Assembly: GCA_000719695.1 (NCBI GenBank)
Contig: JOHN01000085.1
Location: 1-27,573, forward strand
Reading direction: 5' to 3'
Length of the DNA stretch: 27,573 nucleotides
DNA from: Streptomyces sp. NRRL F-6131
GTDB lineage: Bacteria > Actinomycetota > Actinomycetes > Streptomycetales > Streptomycetaceae
Shown here: in pieces, positions 1 through 7,479 of the stretch
Numbering within the stretch: position 1 is the first letter of the stretch
Layout of the letters: each line of letters starts with the position of its first letter
Notes under the pieces: generated by a model
Seen by the model: only the letters and a program-made list of their open reading frames with translations
Database searches by the model: none
What the model was told of the DNA's origin: nothing
Program-made: the position numbers and the translations under genes

Positions 1-74
1 ACCCGGAAGCTAAGCCTCACAGCGCCGATGGTACTGCAGGGGGGACCCTGTGGGAGAGTAGGACGCCGCCGAAC
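1..74 (+). rRNA. 5S ribosomal RNA, 3' part
   Basis: The first 74 bases match the 3' portion of an actinobacterial 5S rRNA. They include the conserved GAAGCTAAGC segment, the GCGCCGATGGTACTGC helix region and the closing CGCCGCCGAAC that pairs with the missing 5' end. The gene is cut by the window edge, so roughly its first 45 bases lie outside. It is the last gene of an rRNA operon read left to right, and a strong terminator follows 12 bases later. The exact 3' end is uncertain by a few bases. Confidence 0.95.
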
Positions 75-85
75 AATCATTCACG

Positions 86-119
86 AAGAACCCCCGCCGC
101 AAATCCGGCGGGGGTTCTT
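86..119 (+). terminator. rRNA operon terminator
   Basis: A perfect 14-bp inverted repeat (86-99 with 106-119) is separated by a 6-base loop. It has a GC-rich core and A/T outer pairs that leave a short run of T at the 3' side. Its place right after the 5S gene fits an intrinsic terminator that ends the rRNA operon. Confidence 0.9.
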
Positions 120-203
120 TGCGTTGTGCGTTCCCGCTGGTCCGGGCGCTGCCGACGGGTGATCGCGTGTGATTCTTGTCATGCGGGCCAGGGGGGGACC
201 CGT

Positions 204-234
204 TTCGGTCGGCGGGGTGGGGCGCAGTTAGCAT
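204..234 (+). promoter_or_regulatory. possible promoter of the GAPDH gene
   Basis: TAGCAT (229-234) fits the streptomycete -10 pattern TAnnnT. A weak TTCGGT (204-209) lies 19 bp upstream as a possible -35. Transcription would begin near 241, which is compatible with translation from GTG 268 and not with the earlier in-frame GTG 235. The hexamer was read by eye, and the -35 is poor. Confidence 0.35.
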
Positions 235-267
235 GTGAACACCCTCCCTAGCTCGAAAGATGGACTT

Positions 268-1716
268 GTGACTGTCAACGACGACGTGTTCACGGACTGG
301 AAGAACCGCGAGGAGATCGCGGAGTCGATGATCCCCATCATCGGCCGACTGCACCGGGAGCGGGACGTCACCGTCCTGCTGTACAGCCGTTCCCTGGTGA
401 ACAAGTCGGTGGTCAGCATCCTGAAGACCCACCGATTCGCCCGCCAGATCGCCGGTGAGGAGCTCTCGGTCACCGAGACGCTGCCCTTCCTGCAGGCGCT
501 GACCACCCTGGATCTCGGTCCTTCCCAGATCGACCTCGGCATGCTCGCCACCACCTACCGCGCCGACAGCCGCGGCCTCTCGGTGGAGCAGTTCACCGCC
601 GAGGCCGTCGCCGGCGCCACCGGTGCCAACAAGTTCGAGCGCCGTGAGTCGCCCCGCGACGTCGTCCTCTACGGGTTCGGCCGCATCGGCCGCCTGGTCG
701 CCCGTCTGCTGATCGAGAAGGCCGGCTCCGGGAACGGCCTGCGTCTGCGGGCCATCGTGGTCCGCGGCGGCGGTGACCAGGACCTCGTGAAGCGCGCCTC
801 GCTGCTTCGCCGTGACTCCATCCACGGGCAGTTCCAGGGCACCATCACGGTCGACGAGGCGAACAGCACGATCATCGCCAACGGCACCGCGATCAAGGTG
901 ATCTACGCCAACGACCCGTCCGAGATCGACTACACGGTCTACGGCATCCGGGACGCCATCCTGATCGACAACACGGGCAAGTGGCGGGACCGCGAGGGTC
1001 TGTCGAACCACCTCCGTCCGGGCATCGAGAAGGTCGTCCTGACCGCCCCGGGCAAGGGCGACGTGCCCAACATCGTGCACGGCGTCAACCACGACACCAT
1101 CAAGCCGGACGAGCAGATCCTCTCCTGCGCCTCCTGCACCACCAACGCGATCGTTCCGCCGCTGAAGGCGATGGACGACGAGTACGGCGTGCTCCGCGGC
1201 CACGTGGAGACCGTCCACTCGTTCACCAACGACCAGAACCTGCTGGACAACTACCACAAGGCCGACCGTCGTGGTCGCTCGGCACCGCTGAACATGGTGA
1301 TCACCGAGACCGGTGCCGCCTCGGCCGTCGCGAAGGCGCTGCCGGACCTCAAGGCGAAGATCACCGGCAGCTCGATCCGCGTGCCGGTGCCGGACGTCTC
1401 GATCGCCATCCTGAACCTCCAGCTGTCCCGCGAGACCAACCGCGAGGAGGTCCTCGAGTACCTCCGCAACGTCTCGCTGACCTCGTCGCTGAAGCGCCAG
1501 ATCGACTTCACCACCGCCCCCGACGCGGTGTCGAACGACTTCATCGGCTCGCGCCACGCCTCGATCGTCGACGCCGGCGCCACCAAGGTCGAGGGTGACA
1601 ACGCCATCCTCTACCTGTGGTACGACAACGAGTTCGGCTACTCCTGCCAGGTCATCCGGGTCGTCCAGCACGTCTCCGGCGTCGAGTACCCGACCTACCC
1701 GGTCCCCGCGATCTGA
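268..1716 (+). CDS. gap: long-form glyceraldehyde-3-phosphate dehydrogenase
   Basis: This predicted cytosolic enzyme converts glyceraldehyde 3-phosphate to 1,3-bisphosphoglycerate with NAD(P) in glycolysis or gluconeogenesis. The nucleotide-binding glycine motif GFGRIGR lies at residues 136-142. The active-site motif SCTTN lies at 289-293 with catalytic Cys290, and VHSFTNDQ carries the partner His. At 482 residues it is much longer than the usual ~335-residue enzyme, because about 130 residues precede the Rossmann fold. That extension is characteristic of the long actinobacterial GAPDH group. I chose GTG 268 (MTVNDD...) because a GAAAGA-like ribosome site lies 7 bases upstream and a likely -10 box would overlap an earlier start; GTG 235 is also in frame. 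It is monocistronic, between the rRNA terminator and its own hairpin. What the N-terminal extension does cannot be seen here. Confidence 0.95.
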   Translation: MTVNDDVFTDWKNREEIAESMIPIIGRLHRERDVTVLLYSRSLVNKSVVSILKTHRFARQIAGEELSVTETLPFLQALTTLDLGPSQIDLGMLATTYRADSRGLSVEQFTAEAVAGATGANKFERRESPRDVVLYGFGRIGRLVARLLIEKAGSGNGLRLRAIVVRGGGDQDLVKRASLLRRDSIHGQFQGTITVDEANSTIIANGTAIKVIYANDPSEIDYTVYGIRDAILIDNTGKWRDREGLSNHLRPGIEKVVLTAPGKGDVPNIVHGVNHDTIKPDEQILSCASCTTNAIVPPLKAMDDEYGVLRGHVETVHSFTNDQNLLDNYHKADRRGRSAPLNMVITETGAASAVAKALPDLKAKITGSSIRVPVPDVSIAILNLQLSRETNREEVLEYLRNVSLTSSLKRQIDFTTAPDAVSNDFIGSRHASIVDAGATKVEGDNAILYLWYDNEFGYSCQVIRVVQHVSGVEYPTYPVPAI

Positions 1717-1759
1717 TCCGCGGGACGAGCTGAGCCGCCGCCGGCGGACGAAGCTGTGA

Positions 1760-1800
1760 GGGGTGGCGGTCGAGCCTTCGGGCTCGACCGCCACCCCTTT
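1760..1800 (+). terminator. strong intrinsic terminator after GAPDH
   Basis: A perfect 17-bp stem (1760-1776 with 1781-1797) is closed by a TTCG tetraloop and followed by TTT. This is a textbook, very stable terminator 44 bases after the GAPDH stop codon. Confidence 0.92.
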
Positions 1801-2236
1801 GTCGTTCCCTGCCCCGGTGGCCCCCTTGGGCCCCGGCCCGGCCGTTGATCCCCTGCGGCGGCCCGGTTGCCCGGGAACTGCCCGGACGGCCGCTGCGGAG
1901 CGCTCCCGGGCTGCGAAGGAGTCCTCTCCGCGGTGGGGCCGTTGCCCGCTCGGGCAGCTCGCCGGGGCCGCCCGGATCCGCCGCGCGATCCTCCACGGGC
2001 AGCACACCGGTGCCCGTGGGGGCGTTCCGCATGCCTCCGGACGGGCCACCGGGTCGGGGTGCGTGGCCGGTGCGGCGCGCGCGGGGCCGGTGCGGGGCGG
2101 GTGCGGAGCGGGGCATTCCGAAGTGATCTTGAAGTCGGAGGTGGTGCCGTCGGCGTCCGTCGGAGGTCCGGCCCGACCTCCGGGGAGTTGGGCGAGTGTT
2201 CATCCGGGAGCGTCCGGGGGGCGGGCAGGTGTCGCT
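1801..2236. other. non-coding stretch between GAPDH and the GT2 gene
   Basis: I see no convincing gene here. Open frames exist on both strands but have low-complexity, arginine/glycine/proline-rich translations with no recognisable family, as expected by chance in such GC-rich DNA. Small GC-rich inverted repeats occur, for example CACGGGCA pairing with TGCCCGTG near 1995-2020. The stretch around 2110-2135 is less GC-rich and could hold promoter elements or a small RNA, but nothing identifies one. Confidence 0.5.
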
Positions 2237-2252
2237 ATTGGTCTATACCAAT
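2237..2252. promoter_or_regulatory. DasR-like (GntR/HutC-type) operator
   Basis: ATTGGTCTATACCAAT has 6-bp inverted arms around CTAT. It matches the published DasR responsive element A(C/G)TGGTCTAGACCA(G/C)T at 13 of 16 positions, and 11 of the 12 core positions. It also fits the HutC-subfamily rule GT-N-TA-N-AC. DasR is the streptomycete regulator that responds to GlcNAc metabolites and controls chitin and GlcNAc genes. The site lies 50 bp upstream of the GT2 start, a normal place for an operator. That DasR itself binds here is inference; another GntR protein could. Confidence 0.6.
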
Positions 2253-2301
2253 GCGGTACTGTGGCCCTCGGAGCTGTCAGAAACACGGCTGTGGGGGCCA
2301 C

Positions 2302-4062
2302 ATGACTGTCCAACATCTCTCTCCTTCTACGATCTCTTCTTCTCCTCCTCCTGCGCATCTGCCGCAACCGCCGAGCGACCAGGAGTTGTACTGGTACTTC
2401 GGGCCGCAGCGGCGGTGGGTGCTGGTCGCCAGTTCGGCGGCGTTCGTCTTCACCGCCGGGACGATGTTCACGTTCGCGCTGCGGACGCCGGCGCTCTGGA
2501 TCTTCCTCGCGGTCCTCGGGCTCAACGTCGTCGCGCTGGCGCTGTCGTCGGTCAACAGCCTGCGGCAGCGGCGGCTCACCCGGCAGTCGCACGAGGTGCT
2601 GGTGCACGCGTGGGCGCCGGAGGAACTGCCGACCGTCGACCTGTACCTGCCGACCTGCGGCGAGCCGCTGGACATCCTGGAGAACGCCTACCGGGCGGTG
2701 GCGAAGGTCGACTGGCCCGGGGCGCTGACCGTCTGGGTGCTCGACGACGGGGACCGGGCGGAGGTCGCCGAGCTGGCGGCCGCGCACGGGTACCGGTACG
2801 TGGTGCGGCCCGACCGGGGGCACCTCAAGAAGGCCGGCAACCTCAACCACGCGCTCACGCTCAGCACCGGCGAACTCATCGCCATCCTCGACGCCGACTT
2901 CGCGCCCCGGCCCGACTTCCTGCGTCACCTCGTCCCGTACTTCGCGGACCCGCGGATCGGCATCGTGCAGAGCCCGCAGTGCTTCGACACCGACGAGACG
3001 ATGAGCTGGATCGAGCGCGCCGCCGGTGCCGCGCAGGAGTGGTTCTTCCGGTGGATCCAGCCCTCCCGGGACGCCAGCGACGCCGCCATCTGCTGCGGCA
3101 GCAACGCCGTCTACCGGCGCGTCGCGATCGACGCGGCGGGCGGCTTCGCCCGGCTCGACCACAGTGAGGACCTCTTCACCGGGCTCGGCCTGTACGCCAA
3201 GGGGTACCGCACGCTGTACGTCCCGGTGCTGGTCGCCAAGGGCACCTCGCCGGACAACCTCGCCTCGTACGTCAACCAGCAGTACCGCTGGGCGATGGGC
3301 AACCTGCACCTGCTCGGCTCGCCCGAACTCAAGCGGATCGGCGCGCCCTGGCGGATGCGGCTCTGCTTCTACGAGGGCATCGTCGGCTACCTGGCCGCCG
3401 CCGTGAACATCTTCGTCGCGCCACTGCCGCCGCTGGTGATGATGTTCGGCTACCCGGACCAGATCCGGCCCTGGCACGTCCTGCCGATGCTCGCGCCGCT
3501 CTGGCTCTGGCACGTCCTGCTCCCGCGGGTCAGCCGCACGCGCTGGCGGATCGAGGTGGTCCGCTCCAACGTACTGATGAGCGTCGCCGCCGGTGTCGCG
3601 TTCTGGCACACCCTGCGCGGGCGCAGCGCCGCCTGGGTGCCGACCGGCGCGGCCGGGGCCGGTGCTGCGGCTGCCGGTGCGCCCGCGGCGCGCAGCAAGG
3701 CCCGGTCCGGCGGGATGGCGCGCAAGGTCGTGCTGGTCTCGCTGGCCTGGCTCTGCGGTTCGCTCGGCGCCGGCGCCCTCGGGCTCGCCCTGGTCGTCGC
3801 GCAGTACGGCTGGGCGCCCTCCTGGGGGCTCGGACTCTACCTCGCGGTGCAGGCGCAGATCGGTCTGCCGCTGATCCGCGACCTCGTCGGCGAGGTGCGC
3901 GGCACCGTTCGCCGCGACGACGTCACTGCCGGGCCGAAGGCGCCCCGGCCCGGCATGCTGCCCCGCCGCTGGCCGGAGGGGTTGGCCGCCACCGCCACCC
4001 TCGTGCTCACCGCCCTGCTCGCGTCCGGCTGGGTCCGCCCGATGCTGCCCTGGCTGGGTTGA
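2302..4062 (+). CDS. membrane GT2 polysaccharide synthase (cellulose-synthase-like)
   Basis: This is a processive family-2 glycosyltransferase that should polymerise a beta-linked glycan from a UDP-sugar and move it through the membrane. It has 586 residues. Two N-terminal membrane segments (about 39-60 and 64-84) precede the catalytic domain. That domain shows all four landmarks: DDGD (148-151), DAD (197-199), SED (288-290, catalytic Asp) and QQYRW (326-330). Further membrane segments lie near 357-382, 392-410, 420-436, 475-500, 507-524 and 563-580. There is no PilZ domain. ATG 2302 was chosen because the conserved membrane domain starts soon after it and an operator-like site lies just upstream; an open frame from 1867 only adds low-complexity sequence. 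The product could be a beta-glucan or a GlcNAc polymer, which motifs alone do not decide. The gene probably forms an operon with the next one, 16 bp downstream. Its first ~20 codons are pyrimidine-rich and less GC-rich than the rest. Confidence 0.88.
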   Translation: MTVQHLSPSTISSSPPPAHLPQPPSDQELYWYFGPQRRWVLVASSAAFVFTAGTMFTFALRTPALWIFLAVLGLNVVALALSSVNSLRQRRLTRQSHEVLVHAWAPEELPTVDLYLPTCGEPLDILENAYRAVAKVDWPGALTVWVLDDGDRAEVAELAAAHGYRYVVRPDRGHLKKAGNLNHALTLSTGELIAILDADFAPRPDFLRHLVPYFADPRIGIVQSPQCFDTDETMSWIERAAGAAQEWFFRWIQPSRDASDAAICCGSNAVYRRVAIDAAGGFARLDHSEDLFTGLGLYAKGYRTLYVPVLVAKGTSPDNLASYVNQQYRWAMGNLHLLGSPELKRIGAPWRMRLCFYEGIVGYLAAAVNIFVAPLPPLVMMFGYPDQIRPWHVLPMLAPLWLWHVLLPRVSRTRWRIEVVRSNVLMSVAAGVAFWHTLRGRSAAWVPTGAAGAGAAAAGAPAARSKARSGGMARKVVLVSLAWLCGSLGAGALGLALVVAQYGWAPSWGLGLYLAVQAQIGLPLIRDLVGEVRGTVRRDDVTAGPKAPRPGMLPRRWPEGLAATATLVLTALLASGWVRPMLPWLG

Positions 4063-4078
4063 AAGGTCGCCATCACCC

Positions 4079-7000
4079 ATGTCGTCACCTCCCAAGTCCT
4101 CCCCTCCCGAGTCCTCATCCGTACCGCTGACACCGCCCGAGTCGTCCGCGCAGCCGTCGTCGGCCGTGCCGGAGCTGCGGCCGGACGCCTTCACCATCCC
4201 CGGCCCGCGGGTCGGCGGCGGCCGCGGCGGTCGGGCCGGTCGCGTCGTCTCCCGGGGTTCCGATGCCCCGGGCCCGGCGCCCCGTTCGGCAGGCTTCCGT
4301 CCTGACATCGAGGGCCTGCGGGCGGTCGCCGTGCTCGCCGTCCTCGCCTTCCACGCGGCCGTGCCCGGTCTGGCCGGCGGCTTCGTCGGCGTGGACGTCT
4401 TCCTCGTCATCTCCGGCTACCTGATCACCGGGCTGCTGCTGCGCGAGGCCACCACCACCGGGCGGATCCGGCTCGGCGAGTTCTTCTCCCGCCGGGCCCG
4501 CCGGCTGCTGCCCTCGGCCGCGATCGTGCTCGGCGCGGTGGCGCTGTTCGGCGCCTGGCTGACCGTGCCGTTGCGTCGCGCCGACCTGGAGTACGACGTG
4601 CTCGCGGCGGCGTTCTCGGTCGGCAACTGGCGCTTCGTGGCCCAGCAGACCGACTACCTGGCCGCCGGGCGGGACGAGAGCCCGCTGCTGCACTTCTGGT
4701 CGCTGGCGGTGGAGGAGCAGTTCTACCTGGTCTGGGGGCCGCTGCTGGCGCTCACCGCCTTCCTGGTGCTCCGGGTGGTGCGGCGCGGCCGGGCGGACGG
4801 GCGCGGGCGGGCGGTGCGGCCGGTCGCGGCGGCGCTGGCGGCCGTGCTGACCGTCGGCTCCTTCGCGCTCTCGCTGCGCTGGACGCACGACTCCGTCTCG
4901 CTCGCCTACCTCGGGACGCCGTCCCGGGTCTGGCAGTTCGGGGTCGGCGCGCTGCTCGCCCTGCTGCCCTGGCACCTGCTGAACGGACCGCGCGTGCCGC
5001 GGGTGCTGGTCGGCTGGGGCGGGGCGGCGGCCGTCGTGTGGTGCGTGCTGGCGTACGACAGCACGACCCCGTACCCGGGGTGGGCGGCGCTCGTGCCGAC
5101 CCTGGGCACGGCCGCCGTGATCCTGGCGGGCACGCCCGGGCGGGACGGGGGCGCGGCGTCGGGCCTCGGGGTGGACCGCGTCCTCGGGATGCGCCTGCCG
5201 CGGGCGATCGGCCGGCTCTCCTACAACCTCTACCTGTGGCACTGGCCGGTGCTCGTCCTGGTCGGCGCGAAGTTCGGAACGATGGACTGGCCGGTGAAGG
5301 TGGCGCTCACCGCGGCCGCCGCACTGCCCGCCGCGGCCGTCATGCGCTGGGTCGAGCGGCCGCTGCGGCACAGCCGGACCGTCTCCGAACTCCCGCGCCG
5401 CGGGCTGTCGTTGGGTCTCGCCGCGGTGGTCATCCCGGTGGTGCTGGCGCTGGTCGTCGGCACCGGGACGCTGCGTCTGCTCGGCCCGGCCGCGCCGGTC
5501 GACCTCCAGGGGCTGCCGCCCGGTTCGCCGGACGGCACCTCGCTGCTGGTCCGCACGGCGGCGCCCGCCAAGGGCGGTCCGGCGGTGGTGCCGGACGCCG
5601 TCCAGGCGCGCAAGGACTTCCCGCCGGACGGCGAGTGCGAGGTCGCGCCGACCGCCACCACCAGCCCCGACTGCCGCTTCGGCGTGGTCGGCAGCCCGGA
5701 CCGGATCGTCCTGCTCGGCGACTCGCACGCCGGCCAGTGGTTCTCCGCGCTGCTCGCGCTCGCCGCCGAACGGCTTTGGGAACTGGAGGAGTTGGTCAAG
5801 CAGGGCTGCCCGCTGCCGGAACTCCAGGTGGTCAACCCGCAGTTGGGCCGCACCTACCGCGAGTGCGACACCTGGCGGGCGAACGCGCTGGCCCGGCTGA
5901 CCGAGGGCCCCAAGCCCCGGCTGATCGTCGTCTCCGCCCTCAACCGGTACACCGACGACCGGGAGCTGCTGCTCCAGGGCTGGGCCAAGACCCTCGCGCC
6001 GCTGCGTGAACTCGGCGTCCCGATCGTCTACTTGCGCGACACCCCGATCCCCGGGACGGACGTGCCGGCCTGCGTCTCCGGCCACACCGACGACCCGGCG
6101 GCCTGCGAGTTCCCGCGCGACAAGGCGCTCTGGGCGGACCCGCTGGCGGACGAGGTCGCGGCCGGCCGGCTGCCGGGCGTCCGCACGGTGTCGGTCAACG
6201 ACGTCATCTGCCCCGGCAACGGCCGGAGTTGCCCGGCGGTGCTGGAGCGCATCCTGCTCTACCGGGACGACGCGCACCTCACCAACGTCGCCGCCGTCGT
6301 CCTCACGCCGCGCCTGGAACGGCTGTTGACGGACTCCGGCGCCCTGCCGCCGAAGGCCGGGACCGCCGCCGCCCCCGACGCGTCCGGCTGGACCCAGCTG
6401 CTGCGCGACGACTTCGACGGCCCGGCGGGCAGCCGTCCCTCGGCCGCCGACTGGCAGTACGACCTGGGCACCTGCTACCCCGGTTGCCCCGCCGCCCAGT
6501 GGGGGACCGGCGAGATCGAGACCATGACCGACTCGACCGACAACGTGCGGCTCGACGGCCGGGGCGCACTGGAGATCGTGCCCACCCGGGACGCCGGGGG
6601 CCGCTGGTCCTCCGGCCGGATCGAGTCCCGCCGGGCCGACCTCGCCCCGCCGCCCGGCGGTGTGCTGCGGATCGAGGCCGGGATCGCGCTGCCCGACGTC
6701 ACCGGTCCGGCCGCCGCCGGCTACTGGCCGGCCTTCTGGACGCTCGGCGGTGAGCTCCGCAACGGGTACACCGGCTGGCCGGCCATCGGCGAGCTGGACA
6801 TCATGGAGCAGGTCAACGGCCGGGACACCGTCTTCGGGACGATGCACTGCGGCGTCCTGGACGGCGGGCCCTGCCAGGAGCCCCGCGGCCTCGGCTCCGG
6901 GGACCAGCCGTGCGGCGCCGAGTGCCGCACCGGCTTCCACCGCTACGCGGTCGAGGTCGACCTGAAGCCGGGCGCGGAACAGGTCCGCTGGTACCTCGAC

Positions 7001-7201
7001 GGGCGCGAGCACCACCGGGTGACCGCCGCGCAGATGGACCGCGCGACCTGGGACCGGGCCGTCGGCCGGGGGTTGTTCCTGATCCTCAACGTGGCCGTCG
7101 GCGGAAACCTGCCGACCGCCTTCGGCACCACCGTCACCCCGGCCACCGAGCCGGGGCACCCGATGCGGGTGGACTACGTGTCGGTGGCCACCAGGCCGTA
7201 G
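4079..7201 (+). CDS. three-domain fusion: AT3 acyltransferase, SGNH domain, GH16 glucanase-like domain
   Basis: This 1040-residue membrane protein likely acylates and cleaves a surface polysaccharide. Residues 1-70 are a Ser/Pro-rich cytosolic tail with PPxSS repeats. Residues 73-465 are an OafA/YrhL-type acyltransferase with about ten membrane segments; FRPDIEGLRAVAV and the conserved His92 are visible. Residues 540-750 form an SGNH hydrolase-type domain with LGDSH (546-550) and the closing DxxH at 730-733. Residues 770-1040 are a GH16 domain with ELDIME (905-910), which supplies both catalytic Glu residues (905 and 910) and Asp907; this looks laminarinase-like. AT3-SGNH pairs are well known, but a GH16 added at the C-terminus is unusual to me. 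Both extra domains should lie outside the membrane. The gene follows the GT2 synthase by 16 bp, so acylation and trimming of that polymer is the natural inference. Confidence 0.88.
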   Translation: MSSPPKSSPPESSSVPLTPPESSAQPSSAVPELRPDAFTIPGPRVGGGRGGRAGRVVSRGSDAPGPAPRSAGFRPDIEGLRAVAVLAVLAFHAAVPGLAGGFVGVDVFLVISGYLITGLLLREATTTGRIRLGEFFSRRARRLLPSAAIVLGAVALFGAWLTVPLRRADLEYDVLAAAFSVGNWRFVAQQTDYLAAGRDESPLLHFWSLAVEEQFYLVWGPLLALTAFLVLRVVRRGRADGRGRAVRPVAAALAAVLTVGSFALSLRWTHDSVSLAYLGTPSRVWQFGVGALLALLPWHLLNGPRVPRVLVGWGGAAAVVWCVLAYDSTTPYPGWAALVPTLGTAAVILAGTPGRDGGAASGLGVDRVLGMRLPRAIGRLSYNLYLWHWPVLVLVGAKFGTMDWPVKVALTAAAALPAAAVMRWVERPLRHSRTVSELPRRGLSLGLAAVVIPVVLALVVGTGTLRLLGPAAPVDLQGLPPGSPDGTSLLVRTAAPAKGGPAVVPDAVQARKDFPPDGECEVAPTATTSPDCRFGVVGSPDRIVLLGDSHAGQWFSALLALAAERLWELEELVKQGCPLPELQVVNPQLGRTYRECDTWRANALARLTEGPKPRLIVVSALNRYTDDRELLLQGWAKTLAPLRELGVPIVYLRDTPIPGTDVPACVSGHTDDPAACEFPRDKALWADPLADEVAAGRLPGVRTVSVNDVICPGNGRSCPAVLERILLYRDDAHLTNVAAVVLTPRLERLLTDSGALPPKAGTAAAPDASGWTQLLRDDFDGPAGSRPSAADWQYDLGTCYPGCPAAQWGTGEIETMTDSTDNVRLDGRGALEIVPTRDAGGRWSSGRIESRRADLAPPPGGVLRIEAGIALPDVTGPAAAGYWPAFWTLGGELRNGYTGWPAIGELDIMEQVNGRDTVFGTMHCGVLDGGPCQEPRGLGSGDQPCGAECRTGFHRYAVEVDLKPGAEQVRWYLDGREHHRVTAAQMDRATWDRAVGRGLFLILNVAVGGNLPTAFGTTVTPATEPGHPMRVDYVSVATRP

Positions 7202-7226
7202 GCCGGACAGCGCGGTCACGACGATC

Positions 7227-7268
7227 GGCCCCGGGCCGGGGAGCTCGCACGCTCCCCGACCCGGGGCC
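7227..7268 (+). terminator. terminator-like hairpin after the fusion gene
   Basis: Two 18-base arms (7227-7244 and 7251-7268) pair with one mismatch around a 6-base loop, 25 bases after the stop codon. There is no T-run, as is common for high-GC actinobacterial terminators. Confidence 0.75.
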
Positions 7269-7479
7269 GCCGCCGTCGTCCCACGGCGGCGGGGAGCTCA
7301 CCCCGAGGGGGCGATGGGTGGCGGTGGGGCGGCCGCGGGGCCGTCGGGCTCGTCGGAACGGGTGACCGGCGGCGGTGTGTCCCCCCGGTCGGGCGGTGGG
7401 CCGGGGCCCGGTGGGTATACGTGGCAGCCCCGGGCGAGCGTCGTGCCCGCCGGGGACCGCCGACGGAAGGACCGCCCTC

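Noticed and set aside
1801..2236. A small protein or RNA gene between GAPDH and GT2
   Set aside because: No frame has a plausible start with family-like sequence, and the short hairpins are no stronger than expected in such GC-rich DNA.
1867..2301. A longer N-terminus for the GT2 synthase from 1867
   Set aside because: The added 145 residues are low-complexity and would run through the DasR-like operator and the probable promoter. The family begins close to ATG 2302.
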